From: an uncultured Thermomicrobiaceae bacterium
GTDB taxonomy: Bacteria > Chloroflexota > Chloroflexia > Thermomicrobiales > Thermomicrobiaceae
Direction: 5' to 3'
Length of the DNA stretch: 64,000 nucleotides
Assembly: GCA_938082375.1 (NCBI GenBank)
Contig: CALKCJ010000026.1
Span: 62,001 to 126,000 of the forward strand
A model generated the notes under the pieces. That model made no database searches and was not told where the DNA came from. It was given only the letters and a program-made list of their open reading frames with translations. The position numbers were made by a program, and so were the translations under genes. This document shows, in pieces, positions 36,827 through 47,456 of this stretch. Numbering within the stretch: position 1 is the first letter of the stretch; every line of letters begins with the position of its first letter.

Positions 36827-37553
36827 GACTGTCGTCCTCCACCTTCTCGGGGGGAAGAGCCGGCCGGAGCCAGCCGCGAGCCTCGGCGAGCGCGTACCAA
36901 GAGCTGCGGATCACGATGAAGAGGAGTCCGGTCAGGGTGCTGAATCCGAGAGACAGCACCCAACCGAGCCCAGGTCGATTGCTGACCTCCACGCTGCTCA
37001 CCGCCAATTCGACACCTGACGTGTTCGTCAGCGTGACGACATGGTGCCCTGGCCTGAGCTCGGCGGTGACGAGAACGACCGTGCCGGCAGCCTTTGGTGC
37101 TCTCAACGTCAGGAAGGCTCCGAGATCGTCGCGTGGGAGACCCGATACCGGAGCGCCATCGACCGTCACATACACGCGGCCGGCGTCGGGGCCAGTGCGA
37201 GCGGTGAGACTGAGTGCAGTGCCGTAGAACGGAATCGTCAGCGTGGCGCCGGCAGCGCGAGTGGCGAGGTAGGTTTGGCCGCCGACCTGCTGCGTCACCC
37301 AGTCACCCTGGGTTGAGACGGCGGGATGGGGGAGCGTGACGTTTCCGGGGTAGAGGGCCTCACGAGCGGCAGCCTCCGGCCTCGGAATTCCCACCTGGTT
37401 CAGACGGTCGGCCACGGTAAGCATCCAGGCTGAGGCCAGGACGATAAGTCCGACGGTAGCGGCCCAAAGCCCGATCCCACGGGCCGCCAGGAGTGGGGTG
37501 GTGAAGCGGCGTGTGAGGAAAGTCCGATTCAGCGAGTGGTTCGATGAACGCAT
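36819..37553 (-). CDS. membrane-anchored protein with a beta-sandwich ectodomain, surface-glycan cluster
   Basis: A 244-residue protein with one helix near the N-terminus (about residues 20-48) and one near the C-terminus (about 205-225), leaving a beta-rich extracytoplasmic domain of roughly 150 residues between. Segments such as ATLTIPFYGTALSLTARTGPDAGRVYVTVDG (key residues G-T-x-L-x-L and V-Y-V-T-V-D-G) and PGHHVVTLTN resemble carbohydrate-binding or esterase-associated beta-sandwich domains. It is the first gene of the glycan cluster; the ATG at 37553 follows AGAAGGGAAGC. The ligand is unknown. Confidence 0.7.
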   Translation of the reverse strand: MRSSNHSLNRTFLTRRFTTPLLAARGIGLWAATVGLIVLASAWMLTVADRLNQVGIPRPEAAAREALYPGNVTLPHPAVSTQGDWVTQQVGGQTYLATRAAGATLTIPFYGTALSLTARTGPDAGRVYVTVDGAPVSGLPRDDLGAFLTLRAPKAAGTVVLVTAELRPGHHVVTLTNTSGVELAVSSVEVSNRPGLGWVLSLGFSTLTGLLFIVIRSSWYALAEARGWLRPALPPEKVEDDSLA

Positions 37554-37663
37554 GCTTCCCTTCTCCAACACTGGGGAAAGTATGCGGTACCTGCCTGTCA
37601 CCGTCACCGGTTTGCGCTCCAGGTACAATTCCGGGCGACTGCCGGGAGTGGAAGGGGGAGGAT

Positions 37664-38542
37664 GTGCAGGCGGAGATTGGGGTTATCGGCGGCAGTGGCT
37701 TGTACCGCATGGCCGAGCTAGTGAACACCCAGCAGGTGACGGTCGAGACGCCGTTTGGCCCGCCAAGCGCGCCGATCACGATCGGGACGCTACAAGGAGT
37801 TCAGGTCGCCTTTCTTCCCCGGCATGGATTGCAGCACCAGATCAGTCCGAGTACCGTGCCGGCCCGGGCGAACTTCTGGGCGCTGAAGCAGCTCGGTGTG
37901 CGCAGGGTGGTCTCGATCAGTGCTGTCGGGAGCATGCGTGAGGAGATCGCACCGCTCGATCTCGTCGTGCCGGATCAGATCTTCGACCGGACGGTGCGAC
38001 GCCCGCGCTCGTTTTTCGACGAGGATGGGCCGGTTGTCCATGTCGCGCTGGACGAGCCCTTTTGCCCTGAGTTGCGGCTCGCGCTGATCGAAGCGGCGAG
38101 GCGAGCCCAAGCGCGTGTCCACGGCCACGGGACCTACATCTGCATTGAGGGGCCACAGTTTTCGACCAAGGCCGAGTCGAGGATCTACCGGGGCTGGGGA
38201 GTCGATGTCATCGGTATGACTGCGATGCCCGAAGCGAGGCTGGCTCGCGAGGCTGAGCTCTGCTTCGCGATCCTCGCGCTGGTAACCGACTACGATGTGT
38301 GGCACGTTTCGGAGCAGCCAGTGAACGTCGCAACGGTGATCGAGAATCTGCACCGTAACGTGCAGACGGCACAGCTCGTGTTGAAGGAGCTGATACCACT
38401 GCTCTCTGGGGAGCCGACCTGCGCCTGTGCAAACGCGCTCGCGCAGGCGATCGTGACTGCGCCCGAGGCGATTCCCAGCGAGGTACGTCGACGCTTCAGC
38501 TTGCTGCTCGGTCGCTACTTGCCAGGCGAGCCGACCGGCTGA
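37664..38542 (+). CDS. mtnP: 5'-methylthioadenosine phosphorylase
   Basis: A 292-residue purine phosphorylase of the MTAP/PNP-2 family. It starts with IGVIGGSGLY (phosphate site), followed by FLPRHGLQHQISP, TVPARANFWALKQLGV, and the purine site GMTAMPEARLAREAELCFA...TDYDVWH; the Asp pair in TDYD is typical of enzymes that use 6-aminopurines such as MTA. It returns adenine and methylthioribose-1-phosphate from polyamine synthesis. The start is the GTG at 37664, preceded by GGGGGAGG; homology begins there. It diverges from the glycan cluster, and a TACAAT box lies about 40 bases upstream. Confidence 0.92.
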   Translation: MQAEIGVIGGSGLYRMAELVNTQQVTVETPFGPPSAPITIGTLQGVQVAFLPRHGLQHQISPSTVPARANFWALKQLGVRRVVSISAVGSMREEIAPLDLVVPDQIFDRTVRRPRSFFDEDGPVVHVALDEPFCPELRLALIEAARRAQARVHGHGTYICIEGPQFSTKAESRIYRGWGVDVIGMTAMPEARLAREAELCFAILALVTDYDVWHVSEQPVNVATVIENLHRNVQTAQLVLKELIPLLSGEPTCACANALAQAIVTAPEAIPSEVRRRFSLLLGRYLPGEPTG

Positions 38543-38590
38543 CAATGGGGGCTGCGATCTGGTCTCAGCGGTTCCGGGAGAGGTGAGGTT

Positions 38591-39889
38591 GTGGCCGCCC
38601 GAGTCCGACTGCTGGAGCTGCAGCTCTTGGTGCTTCCCGCGCTCCTTGGGATCGTTGGGTTGCTGACCATCTATCTCTCCGGCACCGGTTCCACACGGTG
38701 GAGCTGGTCAGACATCTGGGTCAGCCTCGTGTTCATGGGTATGGTGCTCGGCACCAGTGTGTGGTTGAGCCTGATCGGCTTCAGCGGTGATCAGGTACTG
38801 TTCCCGCTGGTCGCCATGTTGAGCGGGTTAGGGCTTCTGCTGAGCCAGCGGCTCCAACTGGTGTTGCAGCACGACGCGGGGTGGGCGACGCTCGCACAGC
38901 GACAACTGGTGTATCTCGTCATGTCTTTTGGTCTCCTCTGGGGCACTCTCACGTTCCTTCGGCGGCTCGATTGGCTGCGTCGCTACAAGTACACCGCGGC
39001 GGTCGTGGGCCTGGCGCTGACGGTGGTCACGATGCTCTTCGGTGTAGAGATCCAGGGTGCCCGGCTCTGGCTTGACCTCGGCGTCGTCACCGTGCAGCCT
39101 GGTGAGCTGGTCAAAGTCCTCCTGGTGGTCTTCCTCGCCGCATATTTGGACGACTATCGGAACCTCATCGCGACCGGCTACCGCCTGGGCCCGGTGACGA
39201 TCCCTCCCTTACCGTATCTGCTGCCGATGCTCGTCATGTGGGGTCTCTCAGTCCTGGCGGTGGTGTTGCAGCGCGACCTGGGCAACGCACTCCTGCTCTT
39301 TGGTATCTTCCTCGCCATGCTCTACATGGCGACAGGCCGGATAGCCTATGTGGCTGCTGGTCTGTTGACGTTTGCGGCGGCAGTGTGGGTCGCGCTTCAC
39401 CTCTTCAGTCACGTCATGGTGCGTATCCAGGTATGGCTCAATCCCTGGAGCCAGCCACTGCACGCGGGATTCCAGCCGATCCAGGCCGATTACGCGTTCG
39501 CCCACGGCCACCTATTCGGCACCGGATTGGGCTTCGGGTTCCCTCAGTTCGTTCCCCTGGTGGCGAGCGACTACGCGCTCGCTGCCCTCGGGGAGGAGCT
39601 CGGCCTGCTGGGGACGACGGCGGTGCTGGGGCTGTACGTGCTCCTCGTCGCACGGGGGACGCTGATCGCCCTCCGAGCCAGAGGGTCGTTCGTTCGGCTA
39701 CTCGCGGCCGGGCTCACTGTCGTGTTGGGGCTGCAGACGCTGATTATCCTCGGTGGAAACGTCCGCCTGTTGCCGCTCACCGGCATCACGCTGCCGTTCA
39801 TCAGTGCCGGAGGGAGTTCGCTTTTGACCAATTTCCTTATCGTCGCGCTGCTGCTCAAGGCGAGCGAGAGGGTAGGGGAACTGCGGTGA
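38591..39889 (+). CDS. SEDS-family glycan polymerase (FtsW/RodA)
   Basis: A 432-residue membrane protein with 10-12 helices and SEDS signatures: GARLWLDLGVVTVQPGELVKVLLVVFLAAYL (key residues G-A-x-x-W, Q-P-x-E-L-x-K) and PLTGITLPFISAGGSSLLTNF (P-x-T-G-I-x-x-P-F-x-S-x-G-G-S). SEDS proteins polymerise peptidoglycan with a partner class B PBP. The next gene encodes such a PBP and starts inside the stop codon of this one (GTGA), so they form a coupled pair. FtsW and RodA cannot be distinguished from this sequence. The start is GTG at 38591 after GAGAGGTGAGG. Confidence 0.92.
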   Translation: MAARVRLLELQLLVLPALLGIVGLLTIYLSGTGSTRWSWSDIWVSLVFMGMVLGTSVWLSLIGFSGDQVLFPLVAMLSGLGLLLSQRLQLVLQHDAGWATLAQRQLVYLVMSFGLLWGTLTFLRRLDWLRRYKYTAAVVGLALTVVTMLFGVEIQGARLWLDLGVVTVQPGELVKVLLVVFLAAYLDDYRNLIATGYRLGPVTIPPLPYLLPMLVMWGLSVLAVVLQRDLGNALLLFGIFLAMLYMATGRIAYVAAGLLTFAAAVWVALHLFSHVMVRIQVWLNPWSQPLHAGFQPIQADYAFAHGHLFGTGLGFGFPQFVPLVASDYALAALGEELGLLGTTAVLGLYVLLVARGTLIALRARGSFVRLLAAGLTVVLGLQTLIILGGNVRLLPLTGITLPFISAGGSSLLTNFLIVALLLKASERVGELR

Positions 39890-41532
39890 GCTGGTTCGTC
39901 CGCTCCGCTGCACTTGTCGCAGCCACCGCGATCGTCGCCTATGGAGTGGCGACCATCGAGGAGCGCACTGATCCACGATGGCTCGTGCTGCTTGCAATCG
40001 TGGGGCTGCTCTGGGGTATCGCGCTGTGGCCGGCGACCGTGCGGCAGGCACACCCTGTGGATCGGGCTATGATCCATGTGGCAGCCGTCATTGGCATCGG
40101 GTTTCTCCTGGTAGCGACTCAGCTTATCAGAGCACAGGCCCTCGACCGCGAGCGGATCCAGTCGCGCGTTGTTTCCACCGGGACAGAAGTGGTGGCTGAC
40201 CCACGTCGCCAGGTGCTGACTCCGGAGTCGCGACGTGGGAGAATTCTGGCGCGTGACGGTACAGTCCTCGCCGAGACGAGGGTCGGCGAGGACGGCCGAT
40301 CGAGACGAGTGTATCCCTTCGGCCCGGCCGCATACCTGGCCGGGTACTACTCGCCGGCGTTATACGGGGCGGCAAACGTCGAGCTGGCGTACGACGGCGC
40401 GCTCAGTGGCCGGACCCGCATGAGACGCCTAGGCGAGTGGATCGACGGAATTCTGAACCGACCGACGCCGGGCTACGATGTCGTCCTCACCATCGATCCT
40501 GAACTCCAGTCCGAAGCTGATCGCCTGCTCGGTGGGCGTGCTGGAGCCGTCGTGCTGCTCGACGCTCGAACAGGCGCTGTCCTGGCGATGGCGAGTGCGC
40601 CGACGTTCGACCCGAATGCGCTCTCCGTCGGAACGCGCGCGACGCCGGAGGAACTCGAGGCTGCCCGTGCCTACTGGGCATCGTTGCAGCAGTCAAATGA
40701 CGGGCGGCTGGTGTTGCGGGCAACTCAGGGGCGGTATCCGCCAGGCTCGACATTCAAGACGGTAACGCTGGCTGCCGCGCTCGAGAGCGGGATCGCGAAC
40801 CTCGACACGCTGTACCGAGATGAGGGTGCGTTTACGGTTGGCTCTCGGGTCATCATCGAACAGAACCGGCCGGACCCGAACCGGGTATCCTACACGCTCC
40901 TGGAAGGGTACGGCTACTCGCTCAACGTGGTCTTCGCACAGCTCGGTCTACAACTGGGAGCAAGCCGGTTGTCGGAAGCGGCCCATCGATTTGGATTCGG
41001 CGAGTCGATTCCGTTCGACCTGCCGGTAACGGCGAGTGTAGTTAGCGTGGACACGGGGTACTTGACGAACCCCGCCGGTCTGGCTGAGACCTCCTTTGGC
41101 CAGGGAGAGTTGCTGGTGACGCCATTGCAGATGGCTCTGGTAGCGGCGGCCGTGGTCAATGGCGGGGAGGAACCGGTTCCTTTCCTCGTGGAGAAGATCC
41201 AGACAGCCAGCGGGGAGATCGTCGAGCAGCATCGACCCCGTGCCTGGCGCAGGGCTCTGTCGCCGGAGACAGCCATGCAGCTCGAGCAGGCCATGCGCTG
41301 GTCGGTGGAGCACGGTTATGCCCGGGGCGCGCAGATCCCAGCGGCGGTGGTCGGAGGCAAGACGGGTACTGCCGAAGTCGGTGACCGCCCTCCTCATGCC
41401 TGGTTCATCGGCTTTGCCGGTCGGGAGGAACCGCAATACGTCGTAGCGGTGGTGGTGGAGAACGCTGGGTCAGGCACCGAGGTCGCACTTCCGATCGGCC
41501 GGGCTCTGCTCGAGCGAGCACTCGGCCGCTGA
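39886..41532 (+). CDS. penicillin-binding protein, class B transpeptidase
   Basis: A 548-residue transpeptidase. Three or four hydrophobic segments at residues 5-25, 32-50 and 65-82 anchor it; then comes a dimerisation-like region and the penicillin-binding domain with all three active-site motifs: S288-T-F-K, S345-L-N and K492-T-G. It cross-links peptidoglycan peptides on the outer face of the membrane. The start GTG at 39886 overlaps the stop of the SEDS gene (GTGA). More than one N-terminal helix is unusual for this class, since most have a single anchor. Longer in-frame open sequence upstream belongs to the SEDS gene in another frame and is not used. Confidence 0.93.
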   Translation: MSWFVRSAALVAATAIVAYGVATIEERTDPRWLVLLAIVGLLWGIALWPATVRQAHPVDRAMIHVAAVIGIGFLLVATQLIRAQALDRERIQSRVVSTGTEVVADPRRQVLTPESRRGRILARDGTVLAETRVGEDGRSRRVYPFGPAAYLAGYYSPALYGAANVELAYDGALSGRTRMRRLGEWIDGILNRPTPGYDVVLTIDPELQSEADRLLGGRAGAVVLLDARTGAVLAMASAPTFDPNALSVGTRATPEELEAARAYWASLQQSNDGRLVLRATQGRYPPGSTFKTVTLAAALESGIANLDTLYRDEGAFTVGSRVIIEQNRPDPNRVSYTLLEGYGYSLNVVFAQLGLQLGASRLSEAAHRFGFGESIPFDLPVTASVVSVDTGYLTNPAGLAETSFGQGELLVTPLQMALVAAAVVNGGEEPVPFLVEKIQTASGEIVEQHRPRAWRRALSPETAMQLEQAMRWSVEHGYARGAQIPAAVVGGKTGTAEVGDRPPHAWFIGFAGREEPQYVVAVVVENAGSGTEVALPIGRALLERALGR

Positions 41533-41581
41533 GCTCAGGCGGCCGAGGTGTGGCCGGGTTTTAGCGTACGGACAATGAAAA

Positions 41582-41590
41582 TGGTATACT
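41582..41590 (+). promoter_or_regulatory. extended -10 promoter before the zincin gene
   Basis: TGGTATACT, an extended -10, lies 35 bases before the ATG at 41625 and after the stop of the PBP gene. A weak TTTAGC is about 19 bases further upstream. It is the same string as on the minus strand at 2155. Confidence 0.5.
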
Positions 41591-41624
41591 GGCTGGGGTG
41601 CGGCCGCTCATCTCGGGAGCCGTC

Positions 41625-41996
41625 ATGCTGCTCAGTCGACAGGCATTTGAGCAACTCGTTGTGGAAGCGTTGGAGGAGTTGCCGCCGGAGATTGCAGCGG
41701 CGCTTGACAATGTCGAGATCGTGGTCGAACGCGAGCCGAGGTATCGCCACCGTCGGGCAGCCGGGATCGCACGCGGCACCCTGTACGGGCTCTATGAAGG
41801 TATTCCACTGACGGAGCGCGTATCATCGTATAACCTCGTACCTCCGGACGTGATCACCATCTTTCAAGGGCCCATCTGCCGCACAGCTCGAACCATCGAC
41901 GAGGTGCGCCAGATCGTGCGCGACACCGTGATTCACGAGGTAGCGCACCACTTCGGTATCACCGATGAGCGGCTGCGGCAACTTGGGCGGTACTGA
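41625..41996 (+). CDS. zincin-like metallopeptidase family protein (PF06262)
   Basis: A 123-residue protein with the zinc-peptidase motif HEVAHHFGITDE (H-E-x-x-H-x-x-G-x-x-D) near residues 103-114, preceded by the acidic VEALEELPPEIAAALDNVEIVVE block that is typical of this small family. The family is widespread but its substrate is unknown; the absence of a signal peptide puts it in the cytoplasm. The ATG at 41625 has GGGAG seven bases upstream and is preferred over a GTG at 41598. The next gene starts 19 bases after its stop. Confidence 0.85.
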   Translation: MLLSRQAFEQLVVEALEELPPEIAAALDNVEIVVEREPRYRHRRAAGIARGTLYGLYEGIPLTERVSSYNLVPPDVITIFQGPICRTARTIDEVRQIVRDTVIHEVAHHFGITDERLRQLGRY

Positions 41997-42015
41997 GGCG
42001 ATTGGGAGGAAAGGG

Positions 42016-42984
42016 GTGAGCATCTCGCAGGCGGGTGCTGGTCGGACCGTGCCGGGCGTTATCGACACGATCGGCACCGCGTATGCGCTGCTGAACCGGC
42101 AGCCATACATGATCCTGTGTCTGGTCGCTCTGGATGTTGTGTACTGGCTCGGGCCGCGGCTGTCGCCCCTTGCCTTTCTGCGTGTGGTAGCAGACTGGCT
42201 AGGACAGATAGGAGCAGATACTCAGGCGCAGAGCTTGATTTCTGAGCTTGGTTCGCAGTTCGATAATGTGTTTCTGTTGTTAAGCGACGTTGTGCCGACG
42301 CTTGTCTTTGCTCTGGGAGTCAGAGGATTGCCCGAGCTGCCGGTACGCTCCTTACGGATAGAACTCCCGTGGTGGCTGGTGCCGCCCTCGATCCTGGTGC
42401 TCGCTGTTACTGGTGTTGTGTTGGGAATGGGGTATTTGACGATGCTTGGCCGGCTGGTACGCGGATACCCGGTCATCAGCCGGGAATTGCCGCGAGCGGC
42501 TGTGCAAAACGGACTGAGATTGGTGGGGCTCAACCTTATCTTGTTCGGCCTCTTTGTCCTGCTGGTGATGCCGGCAACAATTACCGTGGCACTGGCGGTG
42601 TTGATCGGCATCGATGCCCTGATACTGCCGCTCATGTCCTTGTTTCTGTTCGCGCTTTTCCTTTGGGTATTCCTGCTTACATTCTTCGTGGAAGAGGCGA
42701 TCGTGCTGTCACAGGCCGGTCCGCTACGCGCACTCTACCTGAGCTACCACCTGCTGCGTTCGTATTTCTGGCAGGCCCTTCGGTTCATTCTGGTCGTGAC
42801 CCTTATCCAGACTGGTGCCCCGATCGCCCTCAGCCTGTTCACGAGGACGCCCTGGGGTATGCCCTTTGCGTCGGTGAGCTATGCGTACCTCGTCACAGGG
42901 CTCGCGCTTGCCACCATGCTCTTCTACCGTGACCGTATCGCTGGGGTGCTAGCGCAGCAGGCATCGAAGAGTGCACGTCCGTGA
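42016..42984 (+). CDS. multi-pass membrane protein, unknown function
   Basis: A 322-residue protein with about six predicted helices, including YMILCLVALDVVYWLGPRL, WLVPPSILVLAVTGVVLGMGYLT, LVGLNLILFGLFVLLVMPATI and a cluster at residues 200-225. It lacks recognisable enzyme or transporter motifs. The pattern recalls membrane proteins of the DUF7544/glycerophosphoryl-diesterase-like type in its repeated 'LLRxYFWQALRFILVV' region, but I cannot assign it. The start is GTG at 42016 with GGGAGGAAAGG upstream. It lies 18 bases before gyrB and may be in the same transcript. Confidence 0.65.
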   Translation: MSISQAGAGRTVPGVIDTIGTAYALLNRQPYMILCLVALDVVYWLGPRLSPLAFLRVVADWLGQIGADTQAQSLISELGSQFDNVFLLLSDVVPTLVFALGVRGLPELPVRSLRIELPWWLVPPSILVLAVTGVVLGMGYLTMLGRLVRGYPVISRELPRAAVQNGLRLVGLNLILFGLFVLLVMPATITVALAVLIGIDALILPLMSLFLFALFLWVFLLTFFVEEAIVLSQAGPLRALYLSYHLLRSYFWQALRFILVVTLIQTGAPIALSLFTRTPWGMPFASVSYAYLVTGLALATMLFYRDRIAGVLAQQASKSARP

Positions 42985-44916
<1,932 letters not shown>

Positions 44917-45073
44917 GCTTCGGGGTGCCGGGATCGCTTCAGTGCGCGTCGAACGGTTTGTAAGGTGGGCCTTCCGAGGCTGACCGGCGCGCGGATCGAG
45001 CCGAGCTGAGAGGTCGACGCGCCAGGGCGAGGCCGAGCGGGTAACGCCCGCGAGCCGACAAGGGCGGAAGCTA

Positions 45074-46129
45074 GTGAACGCTGGGCGAACCGTTGATTCA
45101 CACGCGCAGCTACCGGTCATCGTCGATGCCATGGGTGGTGATCACGCCCCCGCTGCTCCAGTGCAGGGCGCGATTTTGGCCGCGCGCGAGCATGGGGTTT
45201 CAGTGATTTTGGTGGGGCACCAGGATAGGGTGCGCTCGCTTGTGCCTGACACAGGGTTGGGGGAGCTGATCCGGATCCACCATGCGCCGGAAACGGTCGG
45301 GGTGGGGGAGGAGGCAGTTGCGGCCGTTCGCCAGCGAACTGGATCTTCGATCGTGGTGGCCATGGAGCTACTGAAGGCCGGACGGGGGGGCGCCGTCGTC
45401 TCCGCCGGTCACTCCGGCGCGGTGGTAGCGGCTGCGGTACTCCACCTCGGGCGATTGTCTGGTATCGAACGGCCCGGGCTGGCCATCCCGTTTCCGACGA
45501 CGGTGGGCAGGTGGGTTCTGGTGATCGATGCAGGGGCGGTCGTGGATCCACGACCCCAGTGGCTTGTCCAACAAGCGATACTGGCCGCGGGTTATGTCCG
45601 GGCGGTCTGGGGAGTGCTGCAGCCACGCGTTGCTCTGCTGAGCAACGGGGAGGAGCCGACGAAGGGGAACCGGCTGGTACGGGAGACCCATCAGCTCCTG
45701 GCAGCCGCTCTCGGGCCATCGTTCGTGGGGAACATCGAGCCGCACAAGATTCCAGACGGGATAGTGGATGTGGTCGTCTGCGACGGGTTCACGGGCAACA
45801 TTCTGCTTAAGACGGCCGAGGGAGCCGCCGCCCTTGTTCAACAGACGTTGCGTGTCGCACTCGCCCGCCATTGGTACACCAAACTTCTAGGCGTGCTGCT
45901 TCGGCCGACGTTACGCCGCGAGATGCTTCGCTTGGACTATCGAGCCTATGGCGGCGCGCCCCTGCTCGGTGTGGCTGGCCTCGTCTATATAGCCCACGGG
46001 CGTTCGGATGCCTGGGCGATGCGGCAGGCGGTCCTGGCGGCCGCGAGCGCTGCTCGATCAGGTCTGCTGGCTCATCTCGAAGAGATCGCTGCAAGCCAGC
46101 TCCGCGAGCGCTCACAGCCTGCGGGGTAA
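45074..46129 (+). CDS. plsX: phosphate acyltransferase PlsX
   Basis: A 351-residue cytosolic, membrane-associated enzyme that converts acyl-ACP to acyl-phosphate for phospholipid synthesis. Signatures are VDAMGGDHAP at the N-terminus, SAGHSGAVVAAAVLHLGRLSGIERPGLA in the middle (the G-x-x-x-A and G-I-x-R-P parts), and DGFTGNILLKTAEG toward the C-terminus. The start is GTG at 45074 after GGCGGAA. The usual neighbours rpmF, fabD, fabH and acpP are absent, so plsX stands alone here, convergent with hup. Confidence 0.93.
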   Translation: MNAGRTVDSHAQLPVIVDAMGGDHAPAAPVQGAILAAREHGVSVILVGHQDRVRSLVPDTGLGELIRIHHAPETVGVGEEAVAAVRQRTGSSIVVAMELLKAGRGGAVVSAGHSGAVVAAAVLHLGRLSGIERPGLAIPFPTTVGRWVLVIDAGAVVDPRPQWLVQQAILAAGYVRAVWGVLQPRVALLSNGEEPTKGNRLVRETHQLLAAALGPSFVGNIEPHKIPDGIVDVVVCDGFTGNILLKTAEGAAALVQQTLRVALARHWYTKLLGVLLRPTLRREMLRLDYRAYGGAPLLGVAGLVYIAHGRSDAWAMRQAVLAAASAARSGLLAHLEEIAASQLRERSQPAG

Positions 46130-46164
46130 CGAAGCAGACCTTGACGCTGGTGTCGGGAGATAGA

Positions 46165-46203
46165 GTACCCCGAGCGGAGCGCTCAGGCTCACGCCCGGGG
46201 TAC
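46165..46203. terminator. hairpin between convergent plsX and hup
   Basis: GTACCCCG at 46165-46172 and CGGGGTAC at 46196-46203 form perfect 8-base arms; the 23-base loop contains a second hairpin GAGCG/CGCTC. Its position between two genes ending toward each other suits a bidirectional terminator. There is no T-run, so function is inferred. Confidence 0.45.
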
Positions 46204-46225
46204 CGAGAAACGCTACAGTTTGGGG

Positions 46226-46504
46226 CTAGCGCCCAGCCACAGCACGCTTGAGCTGTGTGCCAGGCCGGAAACTCGGGCTTCTGCGGGCCTGAATAGTAAT
46301 GCGAGCGCCGGTCTGAGGGTTACGGCCCTCACGGGCAGCCCGCTCGCTGATCCGGAAGGTACCGAAGCCGGCGATGCTCACCTCTTCGCCGGAGGCAAGC
46401 GCCTCCTGAATTGTGGCGAAGACCGCGTTGACGATCGGGGCCACCTGGCTCTGCCGCATCCCCGACCTCTCTGCGACTGTCCTGATTAGATCGCTCTTGC
46501 GCAT
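46226..46504 (-). CDS. hup: HU-family DNA-binding protein
   Basis: A 92-residue nucleoid protein. It has the HU pattern: an N-terminal helix pair (KSDLIRTVAERSGMRQSQ), VSIAGFGTFRISERAAREGRNPQTG, with the beta-arm RNPQTG that inserts in the minor groove, and a closing PSFRPGTQLKRAV. The ATG at 46504 follows AAAGGGGGTAGG, and an extended -10 promoter lies at 46560. A second HU domain, fused to another domain, is encoded at 61610-62455. Confidence 0.95.
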   Translation of the reverse strand: MRKSDLIRTVAERSGMRQSQVAPIVNAVFATIQEALASGEEVSIAGFGTFRISERAAREGRNPQTGARITIQARRSPSFRPGTQLKRAVAGR

Positions 46505-46559
46505 AGTTTACCTACCCCCTTTTCCCTTCCGGACAAACCGTCACATCGAGATCACCGCC

Positions 46560-46587
46560 ACTATAGCACAAATTGCAGATTTCTCAA
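46560..46587 (-). promoter_or_regulatory. promoter of hup
   Basis: On the minus strand TTGAGA (46587-46582) and TATAGT (46565-46560) with a 16-base spacer, and TGC just before the -10 (extended -10). It is one of the best promoters in the window. The leader would be about 50 bases. Confidence 0.7.
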
Positions 46588-46645
46588 GCCTACGCCCGAA
46601 ATGCCGCTCGATTCGAATATGGCTTCCAGGTGCGGACGAAGCTGC

Positions 46646-47452
46646 TCACATCTTGCCGGCGACACGCCGCTGGCGCGCTGCCTCGAAGAGGATGATTGAG
46701 CCTGCCACTGCGGCGTTGAGCGACTCTAGCCCTCCGTGGAGGGGGATCGCAATCTGATCCGTAACGATGGCCATCGCTCTGTCGGAGAGGCCGTGTGCTT
46801 CACTGCCGATCAGCACGGTCGCGCTGCACGTCCAGTCCACCTCATCGTACTGCCGCTTAGCTCGGGGCGTGGCAGCCAGTCGCTGACTGCACCGCATTAA
46901 GAGTTCCTCCGGTACGTCCCAATGAACCCATCTGAGCGGCAACTTGAAGTGACTGCCTGCCGCCGCGCGGACGACCTTCGGTGCGAAAGGGTCGGTCGTA
47001 CCTGGAGATAGGTACACGGCATGGACTCCGGCGCCGAGGGCGGAGCGCAGCAGCGTGCCGAGGTTGCCTGGATCCTGCAAACAGTCGACGAGGAGGAGCA
47101 GCGGTGCCTCGCCATGGGGGACAACGACCGGCAAATCTGGGAACGGGAACACGGCAACGATCCCTTGCGGCGTCATCGTATCGGTCAACTGGTCAAAGAC
47201 GTGCTCAGCGACCAGCAACACGCGGGCAGACCTGCTGCGTGCCGTTTCGATGAGGTCATCGAAGTGATCTCTGGTCCGTGTGGGCGCGATGAACACGGCC
47301 GTCGGGGTGGCGCCAGCGCGCAGGGCATCGGCGATGATTCGCGGTCCCTCGACGAGAAACGCCCGCTCACGGTAGCGGGCGCGTCGCTGGTGGAGGGAGC
47401 GGGCATACTTGACCCAGGGATTGCTCAAGCTGGTGATGAGACCGGAGGACAC
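46646..47452 (-). CDS. SpoU/TrmH-family RNA 2'-O-methyltransferase
   Basis: A 268-residue SPOUT-class methyltransferase. An N-terminal substrate-binding domain (SNPWVKYARSL, then FLVEGPRIIADAL) is followed by the knotted catalytic domain with the SpoU motifs LLVDCLQDPGNLGTLLRSA (key N and R), VLIGSEAHGLSD and IPLHGGLESLNAAVAGSIILFE (the SLN-x-x-x-A segment). It methylates ribose in rRNA or tRNA; the exact site cannot be told. The GTG at 47452 lies five bases after the rplT stop, so it belongs to the infC-rpmI-rplT operon, a common arrangement for this gene. Confidence 0.88.
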   Translation of the reverse strand: MSSGLITSLSNPWVKYARSLHQRRARYRERAFLVEGPRIIADALRAGATPTAVFIAPTRTRDHFDDLIETARSRSARVLLVAEHVFDQLTDTMTPQGIVAVFPFPDLPVVVPHGEAPLLLLVDCLQDPGNLGTLLRSALGAGVHAVYLSPGTTDPFAPKVVRAAAGSHFKLPLRWVHWDVPEELLMRCSQRLAATPRAKRQYDEVDWTCSATVLIGSEAHGLSDRAMAIVTDQIAIPLHGGLESLNAAVAGSIILFEAARQRRVAGKM

Positions 47453-47456
47453 AGCA

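Noticed and set aside
39238-39885. N-terminal extension of the PBP by 216 codons
   Set aside because: This stretch is the SEDS gene in another frame; membrane segments and homology of the PBP begin at the GTG at 39886.
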